Positions 42,293-53,463 of a stretch of 58,996 nt of DNA are shown here, piece by piece. Position 1 is the stretch's first letter; each line of letters begins with the position of its first letter. The DNA lies in assembly GCA_032718475.1 (NCBI GenBank), contig JAUCBJ010005345.1:1-58996 (forward strand), in the 5' to 3' direction. A program made the translations under genes and the position numbers. The notes below the pieces were generated by a model, which saw nothing but the letters and a program-made list of their open reading frames with translations, made no database searches and was not told the origin of the DNA. This DNA comes from Nemertoderma westbladi (Eukaryota; Xenacoelomorpha; Nemertodermatida; Nemertodermatidae).

Positions 42293-44266
42293 CATAGACA
42301 CAGCAGAACCTATCAATATATTGTCTAGTTGTGTCAAAGTAACTAAACAAATCCACAAATTCAAACATATAATTTATTTTAATTGGTATAATATACTGTA
42401 CGTTTATGCTTCTCAGTATATTACTTATATTACTCTACTGCAAACTAACTACCGTTATTCTACAGATTATGAAGGCAATGCATGGTAATGGAGATTGATG
42501 ATTGTATGTGTTCATGAGTATTATACAGTAGTAGACGTGGGGATACTCAACATGGGTTCCTCTATTCTCCACATTATTTATGTTGGGAAATTAGAAGATG
42601 GGATGATGTGTCTTGCTGTTATATTGATAATCCACAATCCTCTTTCTAATTATTCCACGAATAAGCTTCATTGTGTTAATGTATATTAACAGTACAGTCT
42701 ATCACTGTCACTATTAGCAGAGAGTTGTATTGCTGGCTGCGCATAAACAAAAGATAAAAGAATGTACAGTATCTATGCTTTGGACGCGATGATTTCAATT
42801 TGTCGCCATTGTTTAAAACCACTCTTGCCATACATTAATTATACACAGATTTAAATTCTTCTGTTCCATCTGTATTGAAGGTCATCTGATACCGTTCCTA
42901 TCTGTGTGAAGCGGAGAATCGTACAAACAAGAAAAGAGAATCGCTCAAACAAACTAAAAAATCTCTAAAAAAATTTAAAAAACTCATCCAAACTAATGAA
43001 AAAACGTAATGTAACAAACTAATTATTTATTACCCTACTGTAGCTAAATTATAAATTATCTAGTAAATTATTACATTTGCTAATAACTGAATAAGTAGGT
43101 AATAAACATAGTAACTATTAGCAAAAACAAAAGATGAGACAGAAAATATACTATAAATATCATATTAAAAGATTCAATTGTTGCTTATACATTCCATACT
43201 AATGCCCACTCCGTGTGAGCCTACCTGATGAGCCTACACTGACGTTTTATAGCAAGAAGGCAAAAATTTGAAACAGCGAATTTTCTAGAATAATATATAA
43301 AATTAAACTTTCTGGATGTGGAATGAAAGTTTCTGGAGTCATCAGATATTATTTGCGCCAACGCCTTATCTGGCCTTGTAAGGACAACTCTTTTATGAAA
43401 TTTATTGGTATTTGTAGTCTATTTACCCATTTTCAAGATTTTTTATATATAGGATAGTAGTTAGTAGTTTCTTCTTCTTTTTGAAAATGTTCTAAAATAT
43501 GATTTTTATTCATAAATTGTTCCTTTTTCGCTCGAATATACCCCAAAATCGAGAGAAAAAGTTTCACTTTTTTCCCTAGGGAAAAAAGTCATCCATAGGA
43601 TTGCATTGATTTTACTTTTTTTCTCGGCGAAAAAACTAAAGTAAAATATTTTTGGTGGAATTTCTTAAATTTTATTACATATATTGAAAGAGCATTGATG
43701 TAGAAAAGGTCTGCAAGTAATATGAGCAAAATTCATTAACACACTCAAAAGTTATTGCATCTTTAGTGTCTGCGCGGCGAACGCGAAAACGGAAATCAAT
43801 AACCAATATTTGTTTATGTTGTTAAGCGGATCTCTAGTTACTTAATAAGTATTCTAGAACATTAAATTATTTTAACATTGAGTAAGGCAGCATCAGGAGT
43901 TGAAAAGTACAGTAATTGGAATCGCAGTAACTATGAAAGCAATATAGTAAAATACTATTAGTTCAATTTATTTTACAACACTATATTGCTATGTTTTATT
44001 AAATAATTTAGCAACAAAAAAGTACCAATTTAAGAATAAAATTACGTATTACATGGATTAACGTAGAATATATTTTTTTTCAATATTCTCTCGACCCTTT
44101 TATTAACCTCGTTGACGCTCGGTAAATAAAATGCCTCGAGAATAATGAAAAAAAAGTTCTACCTTTTTTCCCATGTAATAAATAATTTTTATCATTTTTA
44201 ACGAAAAGTTACAATATTAAATTTAAAAATGAATTATGTGTGTGTTTAGGCAGGCCTAATACTTAA
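42293..44266. other. AT-rich non-coding stretch
   Basis: No gene supported. A 45-bp segment at about 43441-43485 (TTATATATAGGATAGTAG and following) recurs at 45849-45893. Short frames at 42222-42689 have no motifs. Confidence 0.45.
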
Positions 44267-44553
44267 AGCCACGTTCACAACAAACGGTGCGTGAGCGGTA
44301 AACTACCCAAAGACAGGTAGTGTGGACACAATGGTTAGTCTAGCGGTATTGAAGCGGTAAGCCAGTGGTACATATACTACCCGGAGCCCGTTCACACCCA
44401 ACGGCACCGTTGCGGTAACTTATTGTCTATCTGTCGACTGTGAATTCAACAGGAAATTACATTAATTAATGTTTTAACATTGTTTATGGGCTGCGGTAAA
44501 CCGCGCGGTTTAGCGCACAACTACCTGTTGGGTCGTAAACAGTCAGCGGTAAT
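44267..44553 (-). mobile_element. Truncated Harbinger-like MITE, inverted copy
   Basis: Matches the MITE at 4680-4986 in reverse orientation: terminus AGCCACGTTCACAACAAACG after TAA, GGTAGTGTGG, ATTGTCTATCTGTCGACTGT, GGTTTAGCGCACAACTACCT and GTCAGCGGTA. The other terminal repeat is missing. It contains an extra internal CCCGTTCACACCCAACGG block. Confidence 0.72.
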
Positions 44554-44632
44554 TAAAATTAAATTCATTTACTGCTAAGACAAAGATCATAGATAGATAG
44601 AGAGCTCAGACGCAGGCAGTCATGCAGTATCT

Positions 44633-45130
44633 TATTTATAGACAGGTGCTGAGTGAAAAGTTAGTTTCGTATAGTTTGTTAAGAGGTCGAATTTTGAGTT
44701 CTTTGTAAAGTGGTAACGCGGTTGATTGATAGTGGGAGAATGTAATGCAGCGTATCAGTTTATTAATTTTAATGCGTACAGGTTTGAGTATCGATTTATC
44801 GGAGCTGCCCCATAGAATAATGCCGTAGTTGATGTATGGGTGAATTAGGGTGAAGTAAAGTGTCCTGAGAATGTGTACAGTAAGGGAAAAATATGGCGTA
44901 GTTTGTAAAATATTCCAGAAGATTGAGATATTTTTTTAATGATATAATGTATGTGTATTTTCCACCTAAGTTTTGAATCTAGCCAGATGCCTAGTAATTT
45001 TGAGTTGTTGGTAATTGTTGATGCATTCATGAATTTTGCCTTTAGATTACTTATTTTACTGATTTTTAGTCTAAAACAACATTTTATATTGATAATATTA
45101 ATTTCGATTGTGGGTAAACGATTGTCGTTG
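44633..45130 (-). pseudogene. CR1/L2/Jockey-like LINE RT C-terminus
   Basis: The minus strand reads SKLLGIWLDSKLRWKIHIHY and ISQSSGIFYKLRHIFP, then after a one-base frame change LYFTLIHPYINYGIILWGSS, IKINKLIRCITFS and PLYKELKIRPLNKLY to a stop. This is the LGV.LD..L.W..HI and thumb region of LINE reverse transcriptases. The main-LINE copy at 45133 is joined directly to it in opposite orientation. Confidence 0.72.
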
Positions 45131-45132
45131 CT

Positions 45133-45825
45133 TAAGTCCTCAGCAAGTCTCTGATCGGATGAGCATAAGCTCAAAAGATGGTATGCTTGAGCATGTGGAT
45201 GACTTCTGTTACCTGGGATCATGGATCCGGAGGTCAGGTGAGGACCTTCGAATACGTAAGGGAAAGGCATGGGCAGCCTTGAATAGGCTTTCCAGGATTT
45301 GGAAGTCACCGAGAATTAATCGGAAACTTAAGGTCCGATTATTTAGAGCAGCAGTAGTTACAGTACTCCTCTATGGGAGTCCATGCTGGGCTCTAACTGC
45401 CGAGGACACCAAAATCTCTGGATGGCACATTCACAAGAATGCTACGCCGGGTTCATTGTGTCAAGTACAATGCACACATCTCCAACCAGACACTATATAA
45501 CATTGGAGGTGTCTCATTGGTTCCCCCAAGCTTGACACTAGAACAAAATCGCCTCCGCTTTGCAGGACATTGCTTTCGCCGTGAGGACCAGCCAGTGCAT
45601 AATCTTGTACTTTGGCAGCCTCATGGAGTGAATAAGCATGGTGGACAGCCCATGACTTTCTTGAGACGCATCTTAAAGGACACTGGCCTTGAAGATGCGG
45701 ATGATCTAGCAAATTGTCATGGGTGATAGGGAGTTGTGGTGGTGCAATTTTGTCGATAAGCCGGCACAGCATTCTTAAAAATGCAGCTGCAATGCAGCAT
45801 GCCGATCCTAGTAGTAGTAGTAAGA
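45133..45825 (+). pseudogene. 5'-truncated copy of the main LINE
   Basis: Starts at the SPQQVSDRMSISSKDGM segment and runs to the LINE 3' end with a (TAG)n tail (45808-45822). The frame is disrupted by an extra A near 45412 (KISGWHI instead of KSLDGTF) and by an inserted T near 45716. It shares the frame across the 3243-3250 region where the copy at 2645 has an insertion. Confidence 0.85.
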
Positions 45826-45885
45826 TGCGGTTTTTGAATAGAGGATTTTTTATATATAGGATAGTAGCTATTAGTTTCTTCTTAT

Positions 45886-46212
45886 TTTTGTGAACAAGAA
45901 TGGCGCAAGTGTGTCACCCTGGAGGACTCCCCGTAACATTTCGAATGGTTCTGTGTCACCGTTAACAGTAGTAGCAATAGCAAAAATAGTACAAATGTCT
46001 TTGAACCATCTTACTAATCTGATTGCTGCAATAATTCCATCAGGAATCCCATATAATGAAAGTATGCTAAACATACGTGAGCGAGAGACTGAATCAAAGG
46101 CCTTGAAGAAGTCAACAAAGATAACAGCCAGATGACTGTCTTTCTTTTTTGATAACTCTTCAATTATCCTTCTAATTGAAAAAATGGGCTACATGGTCCC
46201 ACGACCTTTATA
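45886..46212 (-). pseudogene. Internal fragment of the main LINE
   Basis: Corresponds to 37861-38175 in the intact copy: motif B region (GVLQGDTLAPFLF), the YGIPD..I.AI block, and motif A neighbourhood. A small insertion (AGCAATAGCAAAAATAG) lies near 45970. It ends where the 30-bp minisatellite begins. Confidence 0.8.
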
Positions 46213-46770
46213 CGGAACCCAAATCATCTCCAGCTACACTCACAACAGATTTAACATCGTCAGTTACACTCACTACCGGTTGAACACCTCCAGCTACACT
46301 CACTACCGGTTGAACATCTCCAGTTACTCTCTCTACCAGTTGAACATCTCCAGTTACACTCAGTACTGGTTGAACATCGTCAGCTACACTCACTACCAGT
46401 TGAACATCTCCAGTTACACTCAGTACTGGTTGAACATCTTCAGCTACACTCACTACCGGTTGAACATCTCCAGCTACACTCACTACCGGTTGAACATCTC
46501 CAGTTACTCTCTCTACCAGTTGAACATCTCCAGTTACACTCAGTACTGGTTGAACATCGTCAGCTACACTCACTACCGGTTGAACATCTCCAGCTACACT
46601 CACTACCAGTTGAACTGAACATCTCCAGTTACACTCACTACCAGTTAAACATCTCAAGTTACACTCAGTACTGGTTAAACATCTTCAGCTGCACTCACTA
46701 CTGGTTGAACATCTTCAGCTACACTCATTACTGGTTGAACATCTTCAGCTACACTCACTACTAGAGGATA
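46213..46770. repeat. 30-bp minisatellite, about 18 units
   Basis: Tandem 30-bp units containing GAACATCTCCAGCTACAC and ACTCACTACCGG with a few variants (CAGTACTGG, TCTCTACCAG). Because 30 is divisible by three, both strands are open (about 145 codons each), giving decapeptide repeats YTHYRLNISS (plus) and VVSVAGDVQP (minus). No start context, flanking exon or splice site supports translation. Confidence 0.92.
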
Positions 46771-46834
46771 TCTACAGTTCTATAAAGTAACTTGTAAATG
46801 GACCAGTAGACTTGTAAATAATCTTGTTCGTTGG

Positions 46835-47045
46835 CATTCTCATGGAGTGAATAAGCATGGTGGTCAGCCCATGACTTTCTTGAGACGCATCTCAAAGGAC
46901 ACTGGCCTTGAAGATGCGGATGATCTAGCAAATGTCATGCATGGGTGATAGGGAGTTGTGGCGGTGCAATTTTGTGGACAAGCCGGCACAGCATTCCTAA
47001 AAAAGCACCTGCAATGCAGCGTGCCGATCCTATGTAGTAGTAGTA
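46835..47045 (+). mobile_element. 3' end fragment of the main LINE
   Basis: TCATGGAGTGAATAAGCATG through GGAGTTGTGGCGGTGCAATT to the (TAG)n tail at 47036-47048, matching the LINE 3' terminal 200 bp. It includes a duplicated ATGC (GTCATGCATGGGTG). A poly(C) tract follows at 47057-47073. Confidence 0.82.
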
Positions 47046-47252
47046 GTGTAAATGGAACCCCCCCCCCCCCCCAGATTTTCGCCAAAGGTTAAAATAAGCT
47101 TAACAAATTTTCAGCTATTTAAATATACTGTGAGGTTTTGAGTAGCCAACCTATTCATTCTAATACTATTCCCGTAGACCTACTTCAAAACTAACTCCAT
47201 TAATTATTTCAAGGCCAATTATCCTATCATATTGTGGCAAACAGGTATTTAC

Positions 47253-47563
47253 GGGGTTTTATCAGAACGAATCATTAAAAGTCCCGCTGACATTTAACTA
47301 ATAAGAAACCCCCTAATATATAATTTAAGGGGTTTTATCAGAAATTAAATCCCATATTGAAGGTGCTTAAACATAGTTTTTTCCTACTTAGGGGGTTTTA
47401 ACAGATCAAGCGATATTTAGACGGATCTTATAATGCGTTTTTCTCCGTTAATAACGCTCTTTTAACTTCTGGGGTTTTGTCAGAAGGTGGATATTAATCT
47501 AAGGTACCGGAATCACCAAAAACCTGAAAATGGCCAAAAATCGACTTAAGGGGTTTTACCAGA
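47253..47563. repeat. Five spaced GGGGTTTTATCAGA motifs
   Basis: The 14-bp core GGGGTTTTAYCAGA occurs near 47253, 47329, 47392 (AACAGA), 47471 (GTCAGA) and 47550 (ACCAGA), spaced 63 to 79 bp. The sequence between is barely alike, so either an old minisatellite has kept only its core or the core is a repeated binding site. Confidence 0.7.
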
Positions 47564-48262
47564 TTACTCACGATATACAGTACAGTTTTCAGCTAGAGGT
47601 CAAAATATCAGAAAATGAAAACGTTTTTCTGAAAACCATTTCGTTATTTGTAATCTGTTTAAGCCGAAACTTGATAGATATACATGCTAGACCGTAGACC
47701 ATCAACAAGCTGCGTCTATGTTGGGACAGTAATCCAACAGCTGTTCTCCAATCTACCGCTAGTGGGCTGAAATGAAAACATTATAAAAATATCTGAAATT
47801 AAAACCTTCGCCATTTCGTATTATTGTTTATAATCCTTTCTTTCTGATTGATACCTGGCACATATTCTAGACCTCAGTCTGAGTTATTGTGAGGCCTTAA
47901 ATCGACTGCAGTTACCCAATTTACTTAATTTTAGGTGATAAAAGTGATTAGGGAAGGGACATCTGCTAGATTTTGCTTTAATTCTTTCGAGTTGACACTT
48001 AACACACTTTATCTCACGTGCTGCATATTTAAATATGTGGTGTGTAATTAATACTGGTTAACCAACTTCATTAATTATTATTAGTTAATTAATTGTGTCA
48101 TAATTACCTATTAACTTACTCTAAATACTGTAGATTGATATTACAAAGTAGCATTAGATTATGACGCGATTCAATTTAATTATAAAATACTTGTATTAAC
48201 TGCCTCAATTGTATTTCTATTCCTATTACATTCAATCCAATTCAATATAAAACTTTACTCAC
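47564..48262. other. Non-coding stretch downstream of the 48263 exon
   Basis: AT-rich. It would be intron following the donor at 48262. No beta-gamma-crystallin exon 2 was recognised here. Confidence 0.45.
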
Positions 48263-48501
48263 ATTCCACAGACGACTCGTACGGATGATACGATGTTATT
48301 CATTCCGTCAGCTGATAACTCTGCGGAGTCGGTTGTCATGGAGTAGCCCTTGAATGTGCCTGACTGGTCATCGTCATTGTAAAGGTAAATCTCTGGTGCA
48401 CAGTCGGCGATTTCCTCACCAGTGACCCGATTGGTCGTCCAGACGACAAGAGTGATCGCCCAGACCAACACTAGAAGTCCGGTAGGCCTACCTACTTGCA
48501 T
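48263..48501 (-). CDS. Beta-gamma-crystallin-type first exon (open)
   Basis: ATG at 48499-48501; a signal peptide core LLVLVWAITLVVWT, then EEIADCAPEIYLYNDDDQSG, GYSMTTDSAELSADG and MNNIVSSVRVVCGM, ending at donor AAT|GTGAGT in phase 2. NNIVSS is an exact match to the (N/D)(N/D)x(I/V)(S/T)S calcium-binding signature. Phase and end point equal those of exon 1 at 20137, so it can be spliced to an exon like 18267-18421. No partner exon was seen nearby: it is either the first exon of a separate gene whose other exons I missed, or an alternative first exon of the same locus. Confidence 0.68.
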
Positions 48502-48574
48502 AGTAAATCTACAGCATGAACAGTGATATACAGTATACAGTATAATTGTTAAATAAATGTTACTATGTTGTAAT

Positions 48575-49049
48575 TAGGGCCTGAAGCGGTTAAACGGTTA
48601 ACCCGTTAACCAGTTAATTCAAATTAACCGGTTAGAAATTGATTAACCGGTTAACCGGCTTAATGTGCCATTTTGAGGTTTTCAGGTTCTGTTACCAGTT
48701 TTATTACCTGTATGTTACCATTTTAAGGTGTATTTCTCATTGTGATGTTTCAGAAATTCATTTTGTACTGTATGCAGCTGTAGGACTACAGTACAGTATA
48801 CATACACTATAGTACTGGTGGCTCTATCACAATAGAGCAATATAGGCACTTAACAGTATTGCAAGTAGGGACGCATACCTCTTAGCTTAGCTTACATAAT
48901 AAATATACATACCGGTACTGTAGTTATCAATAGAGTGAGATTTTAAAGATAATTTCAACCTAAAACAATCATTTCTACTTTTTAACCGGTTAACCGGTTT
49001 TGGAAATGGTTAACCGGTTGAAGGAAAAATTAACCCACTTCAGGCCCTA
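48575..49049. mobile_element. hAT-like MITE with TAACCGGTTAA repeats
   Basis: Terminal inverted repeats TAGGGCCTGAAG and CTTCAGGCCCTA are flanked by an exact 8-bp duplication GTTGTAAT (48567-48574 and 49050-49057), diagnostic of hAT elements. Both subterminal regions hold clusters of TTAACCGGTTAA palindromes. It lies 73 bp upstream of the ATG of the 48263 exon, so it forms part of that gene's 5' region. Confidence 0.85.
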
Positions 49050-49057
49050 GTTGTAAT

Positions 49058-49889
49058 TTAATGAGATTTACGGATTACAACTGATGCATATATCCCTTTA
49101 TTGTTATATTAATTTACTTGCGGAAATGATTTATACAACTACTGTATTCCTACTGTACTGCATCTCAGATTCCACGCTACAATATTTACAATACCCGCGC
49201 CGTTGGGGCTTATCGACTCAAATTCCACGTACGTAAAAAAGTTGAGTAAAATAACAAACGGAGGGATTACAAGTTCACTTGAGTTCAAACCTAAAAAGTA
49301 GAACAGATGTGAAAAATTCCTCTAGAAGTCCTCTAGAAATGTTATACTGTAGAAGTCCTTACTGTAACAATATCAATAATATACTGAACGTTTTTATATC
49401 ATAAATTGGGAACAGAGCAATAAAACACAATAGCAATAAAAACACAATAACATTTCGCGTAATAATTCGTGTACCTACTCAATAAAAATATATTAGTGGC
49501 ACTCAGACGACATGCCAGCGAGGTACCACAGAATGCAAATACAGTATATGAAGTAAAGTAATTGAATTTAAGATAAAATATAAGTGTAGGCCTAATTAGT
49601 AGTTCCTGTGACTACGGGAGCAGATATGACAGTTCAAATAATTATACCAACTGAAATATATCAATCAACTACAGTATAGCCCTGATTCCTGAACGTGAAC
49701 AACATACATACTGTAGACGTATTCCACGTACATACTGTAGACGTATTCCACAAACCCTTAAAATATGGTAGTGCAGTATATCGGCAGAAATTAATGAGGC
49801 TCTAAATGTTTGTTGTGGGAGATATAATTAAATTGTTTGATAAGTTGTTCCAGATATTTTTAAAGCGCACCGAAATATGATATTGTTGG
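49058..49889. other. AT-rich non-coding stretch
   Basis: No gene or repeat firmly assigned. A short direct duplication (ACATACTGTAGACGTATTCCA) lies at about 49705-49750. Confidence 0.45.
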
Positions 49890-50860
49890 ATACAACTATG
49901 TAATTGATGTAGGGATTGTTAAATTTTTCAGTGACCTCCTGTGCTAGAATTTTAAGACAGATTAAAAATTTCATTTGTTTTGGTATTAATCGTAATTATT
50001 TTGTGAATTTCAGTTAGGTCAGCTTCAATTCTACGAATTTCCAGTGGTTCTTCATTTAAATGTAACAATCGATCGCTATATGAATAATTTTTCATGCCAG
50101 GTAAATGTCTAACAAAATCTCTTTGAACTCGTTCTATTATGTTGATGTCACGATCAATAGATGGTTTTCCACATTGGAGAGTTGAATTCCAGAATAGGTC
50201 TTGCGAAAACTTTCATTAAATTAAATGTAAAATTTGAGTTACGGTGACCAAAACTGCCGTAGTATTTGAAAACATATCTTTCTGGCCTTACCAGAGATTG
50301 TTTGTATGTGTTCGCTGAACCATAAGTCGGCAGATACTTCAATACCGCGAGGTCGCGACACGAAGGTTTATTGGCAATTGTGACGCGGCGTCCATAGTGT
50401 ACGTAGGAATACGATCGAATGAAGGAGATTGCAAGGAGACAAAGACAATGACATTATTTTCTTAAGATTAAAATATAGTTGCCATGTCCCGACCCATGCA
50501 CATATAGTGTCGATGTCGGATTGCAAGACATACACAAAAATCTGAAAAATAAAGAATACTGTAGACGCATTGAGATCATATTATATGCCATTGATGAACG
50601 GGACGACGAATAACAGTGGCGATATTAACACTTCCCTGTGGTACCACACTGGTTACCGAAATTGCACACGATAACTTATCATTTATTTTTGTCCGTTGTC
50701 ACGCTACCAGATAAGAAGGATTCCAACCATGCTACTGTAGAAGATTACCGTCGATCTCATAGCTTTTGAGTTTGCAGATCAGTTTGGGATGGGAAACTCG
50801 ATCAAAAGCACGCTTAAAATCGGAGTACAGGATATCTATATAGGTGTATGTATCAAGTAT
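49890..50860 (-). pseudogene. LINE reverse transcriptase relic (CR1/Rex1/Jockey-like)
   Basis: On the minus strand, in order: ILYSDFKRAFDRVSHPKLIC (motif A, about 50770-50838), WLESFLSG, a VVPQGSV motif B near 50625-50660 followed by a frame change to SPLLFVVPFINGI, then much later NLMKVFARPILEFNSPMW (50154-50230), and after another frame change IDRDINIIERVQRDFVRHLP and LEIRRIEADLTEIHKII. Motif C could not be placed. It comes from a family different from the 36912 LINE. Confidence 0.72.
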
Positions 50861-51734
50861 GTATATATATTATTGACAATCATATATAAATACTGTATTA
50901 ACTATTAACTAAGGTATAATACTCTATGTAGATAGAAGATGAGTTGTTGGTGGGGATACGAGACGCAAATCCCGTCTAATGCGAATTACTATAACGCGGA
51001 TTGTATATCTTAATCCCGAACAGTTAGGTTTGTGGTTCCGAACATAACGTTTAACTAATATGAAACACCACGATATAACGTCGTTCCGATATTCATAATT
51101 CCTAGGCCTACAATCAATATTTTTATAATTTTTGCCGTAGGCCTATCTTACCCCAAGCCCCACAACAATCTGTACCGAATAGCTGTAGGTTGCGTCTGGC
51201 GACGGATAATTGCATCTCAGGACCAGTTCCTGATAAACGACGGGGAAGGGCGCCGGGCACATGCCAGGATTTTGGATGGCCAGAAAATTCGGGGAAACAA
51301 ATTTATTATTTAGGTTTAATTAGCCTCGCTTCGCTCTACATATTATACATTATTATTATTTATTACAATATTATACAGTACAAGATAGATAGATTTATTT
51401 ATACATTATGTAAAAACAATAACAAATACACCAAACAATGTACCGGTATAAAGGTATTGTCCAACATAACATATAGGAGTACACCTAAAGCTTTGCAGCT
51501 TATTTCCAAGGGGGTCCTTTATGTTACTTGGTTACAAATACAATATTACACTACGCTAACCTAAAACCAATATAAAACGTAATATGTACACTATGTACAT
51601 GTACAACTTTACCGAGAGCGTGACAATGCCCGACTCAACGATAAAGATGTAATGTACAGAACAATTAATTATAAAACGTAATTACAGTATAAATAGTAAA
51701 TAATTAATAAACTACAGTAATAACTTACTGTAGG
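50861..51734. other. Non-coding stretch with a LINE-like 3' tail
   Basis: GATAGATAGATTTATTTATA near 51384-51405 read on the minus strand resembles a LINE 3' UTR ending in a short tandem tail and may belong to the relic at 51735-52065. The frame at 51190-51564 has no motif support. Confidence 0.4.
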
Positions 51735-52065
51735 ACTATTGTACCTATTTTTACATTGCACACGGAGGTGAGATTTAACTGCAGATTTAAAAGAATGTTG
51801 ATTATCTAGGTTTTTAATTTCATTAGGCAGATCGTTCCAATATTTAATACCGTTAAAAAAGAAAGTATCAGATTCAAAGGATTTACAATTCGGGAGGTAG
51901 AAGTTTGAAGCACTAGCTCTGGTACTGTAAGAGTGTGTATCGCGTACTCTGTTGAATTTTTGTTTTAGGTAATTATGGGACTGGAGTATGTTGCTATATT
52001 GTATAGCATAGCGCTGTATTACTTCTACAGAATTATGCGGCGCGACGTTTAATTCTACGGAATTT
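51735..52065 (-). pseudogene. LINE reverse transcriptase C-terminus
   Basis: The minus strand has an open stretch without an ATG reading QRYAIQYSNILQSHNYLKQK, then THSYSTRASASNFYLP, SDTFFFNGIKYWNDLPNEIK and NQHSFKSAVKSHL. The Y.TR......LP and F...G...WN.LP..I.......FK...K.HL pattern closes many CR1/L2/Jockey-like reverse transcriptases. No nonsense codon is seen in this part. Confidence 0.75.
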
Positions 52066-53463
52066 TGTCACCTATTTGCAAATTCTTGAATTCTCGAGGA
52101 TTCAATTCTTGACGATTCTCCTCATTGATACTTACCCACCGTTCGCAACACAGTTTGCTTCATCGCATTTACAGTAGATAGGTCTAATACAGTATCACCA
52201 CTATTTAATTTAAATAATAGGAAAAAAATATGCTTTTACTTTCATTTTTTCTATTAATTTCTTCTATATTTGCCACTGGTTGCTGAGCTCTCCAGACCCC
52301 CACTAGGGGCTCTAACGCTGGACCCTGGACCTGGAGGCCTCGGGGAAGGCTTGGGTTGCTTCGTTCTCGACCCTTAGTTTGTAATCCAGACATCCTGGTT
52401 ACCAGGTTACTATATAAACAGCTGTAAATATATAATATAACTGCTATAATTAAATTGGTTAGGCCTAATATGTAATACAGTAATACTGTCAGCCTGTCTG
52501 AATGTAAGAGTAAGATACAGAGATAGTACTGTCAGACTGTAGTACAGTACTGCAGTAGCAATTACTGTAATACTGCAGTACTGTAATAGGTACCGGTACC
52601 CCCGAGCCCCTACCGAAACCTGCTCTGCTACAACGCGACAGGCCAACGCCGACCCCAGCAGGTGACACGTGACATGCAGACCAGCAGACATCTGGCTGTC
52701 TGGAAAATGACATGCGCACACATGACAGGGCAGGGGCAGCCCATCCCCAGGCAGCGGCAGCCAGGGCCGAGCGAGGCTAGGCTTCATAATTCGGATTTGG
52801 GCCGCCACTCAGCCACTCTCAGACTCTTGTAACGTGCGAGGTCGACGAACTGACGAGAATCGTCTGACAGTCTGACCGTGAAAAAATGGCGCACTGACGA
52901 CTGGCGCAGGTAGTGCTGTAGTGTGATGTTATATCCAGATATCCCCTGTGCCTGTTAGGCATAGGCATTACAGCATTAGCTGATTAGGGTCCCTATTGAA
53001 AAGTTTTATTTTCTGCACCGAACTGCCGAACAGCCGAACGCGGCGCCAAATACTGAAATATAATACTGTCAGACTGTAATATCTAGGCTGCTAGAGGCCT
53101 AAGGCCTATACCAGCAGACCAGTATACTAACTACCGAATATGCGTAGGCCTACTGCTGTACTGGAATAGTGGAATACGCGGTAGTCAGATAGTGTATACC
53201 GAGTACGGCTGTCAGGCTGTACGGTACGGTACCAGTACTGCAGTACTGACTGATACAAACACAGATACATACAGTGTACAGTTACAGTACAGTCTCAATC
53301 TCAAGCTGTCAATTCTCAGTGTTAGTCTGTCAGTTTGCCTGCGCTCAGAAAAATCTGGCTACGGTAACAAAGCGGAAAAAGCTAATTTTTCGCTAACAAA
53401 GTAGGCCTATTTGGTTAATTTTCCCACCACGGATTTCATTACGGCTTGTGATTTATTTAATGC
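52066..53463. other. Mixed stretch with a GC-richer island, no gene assigned
   Basis: 52570-52920 is clearly richer in G+C than its surroundings and contains GGTACCGGTACC. Frames at 52205-52393 and 52410-52808 (minus) have no recognised domain. TACTGTA/TACAGTA and CTGTCAGACTG repeats are very frequent. A promoter or CpG island is possible but unproven. Confidence 0.35.

Noticed and set aside
46208-46657. 149-codon minus-strand frame with VVSVAGDVQP repeats
   Set aside because: It is the antisense of a 30-bp minisatellite that is open on both strands; no independent coding evidence.
52570-52920. CpG island or bidirectional promoter
   Set aside because: It is richer in G+C than its surroundings, but no transcript start, exon or core promoter element could be tied to it.
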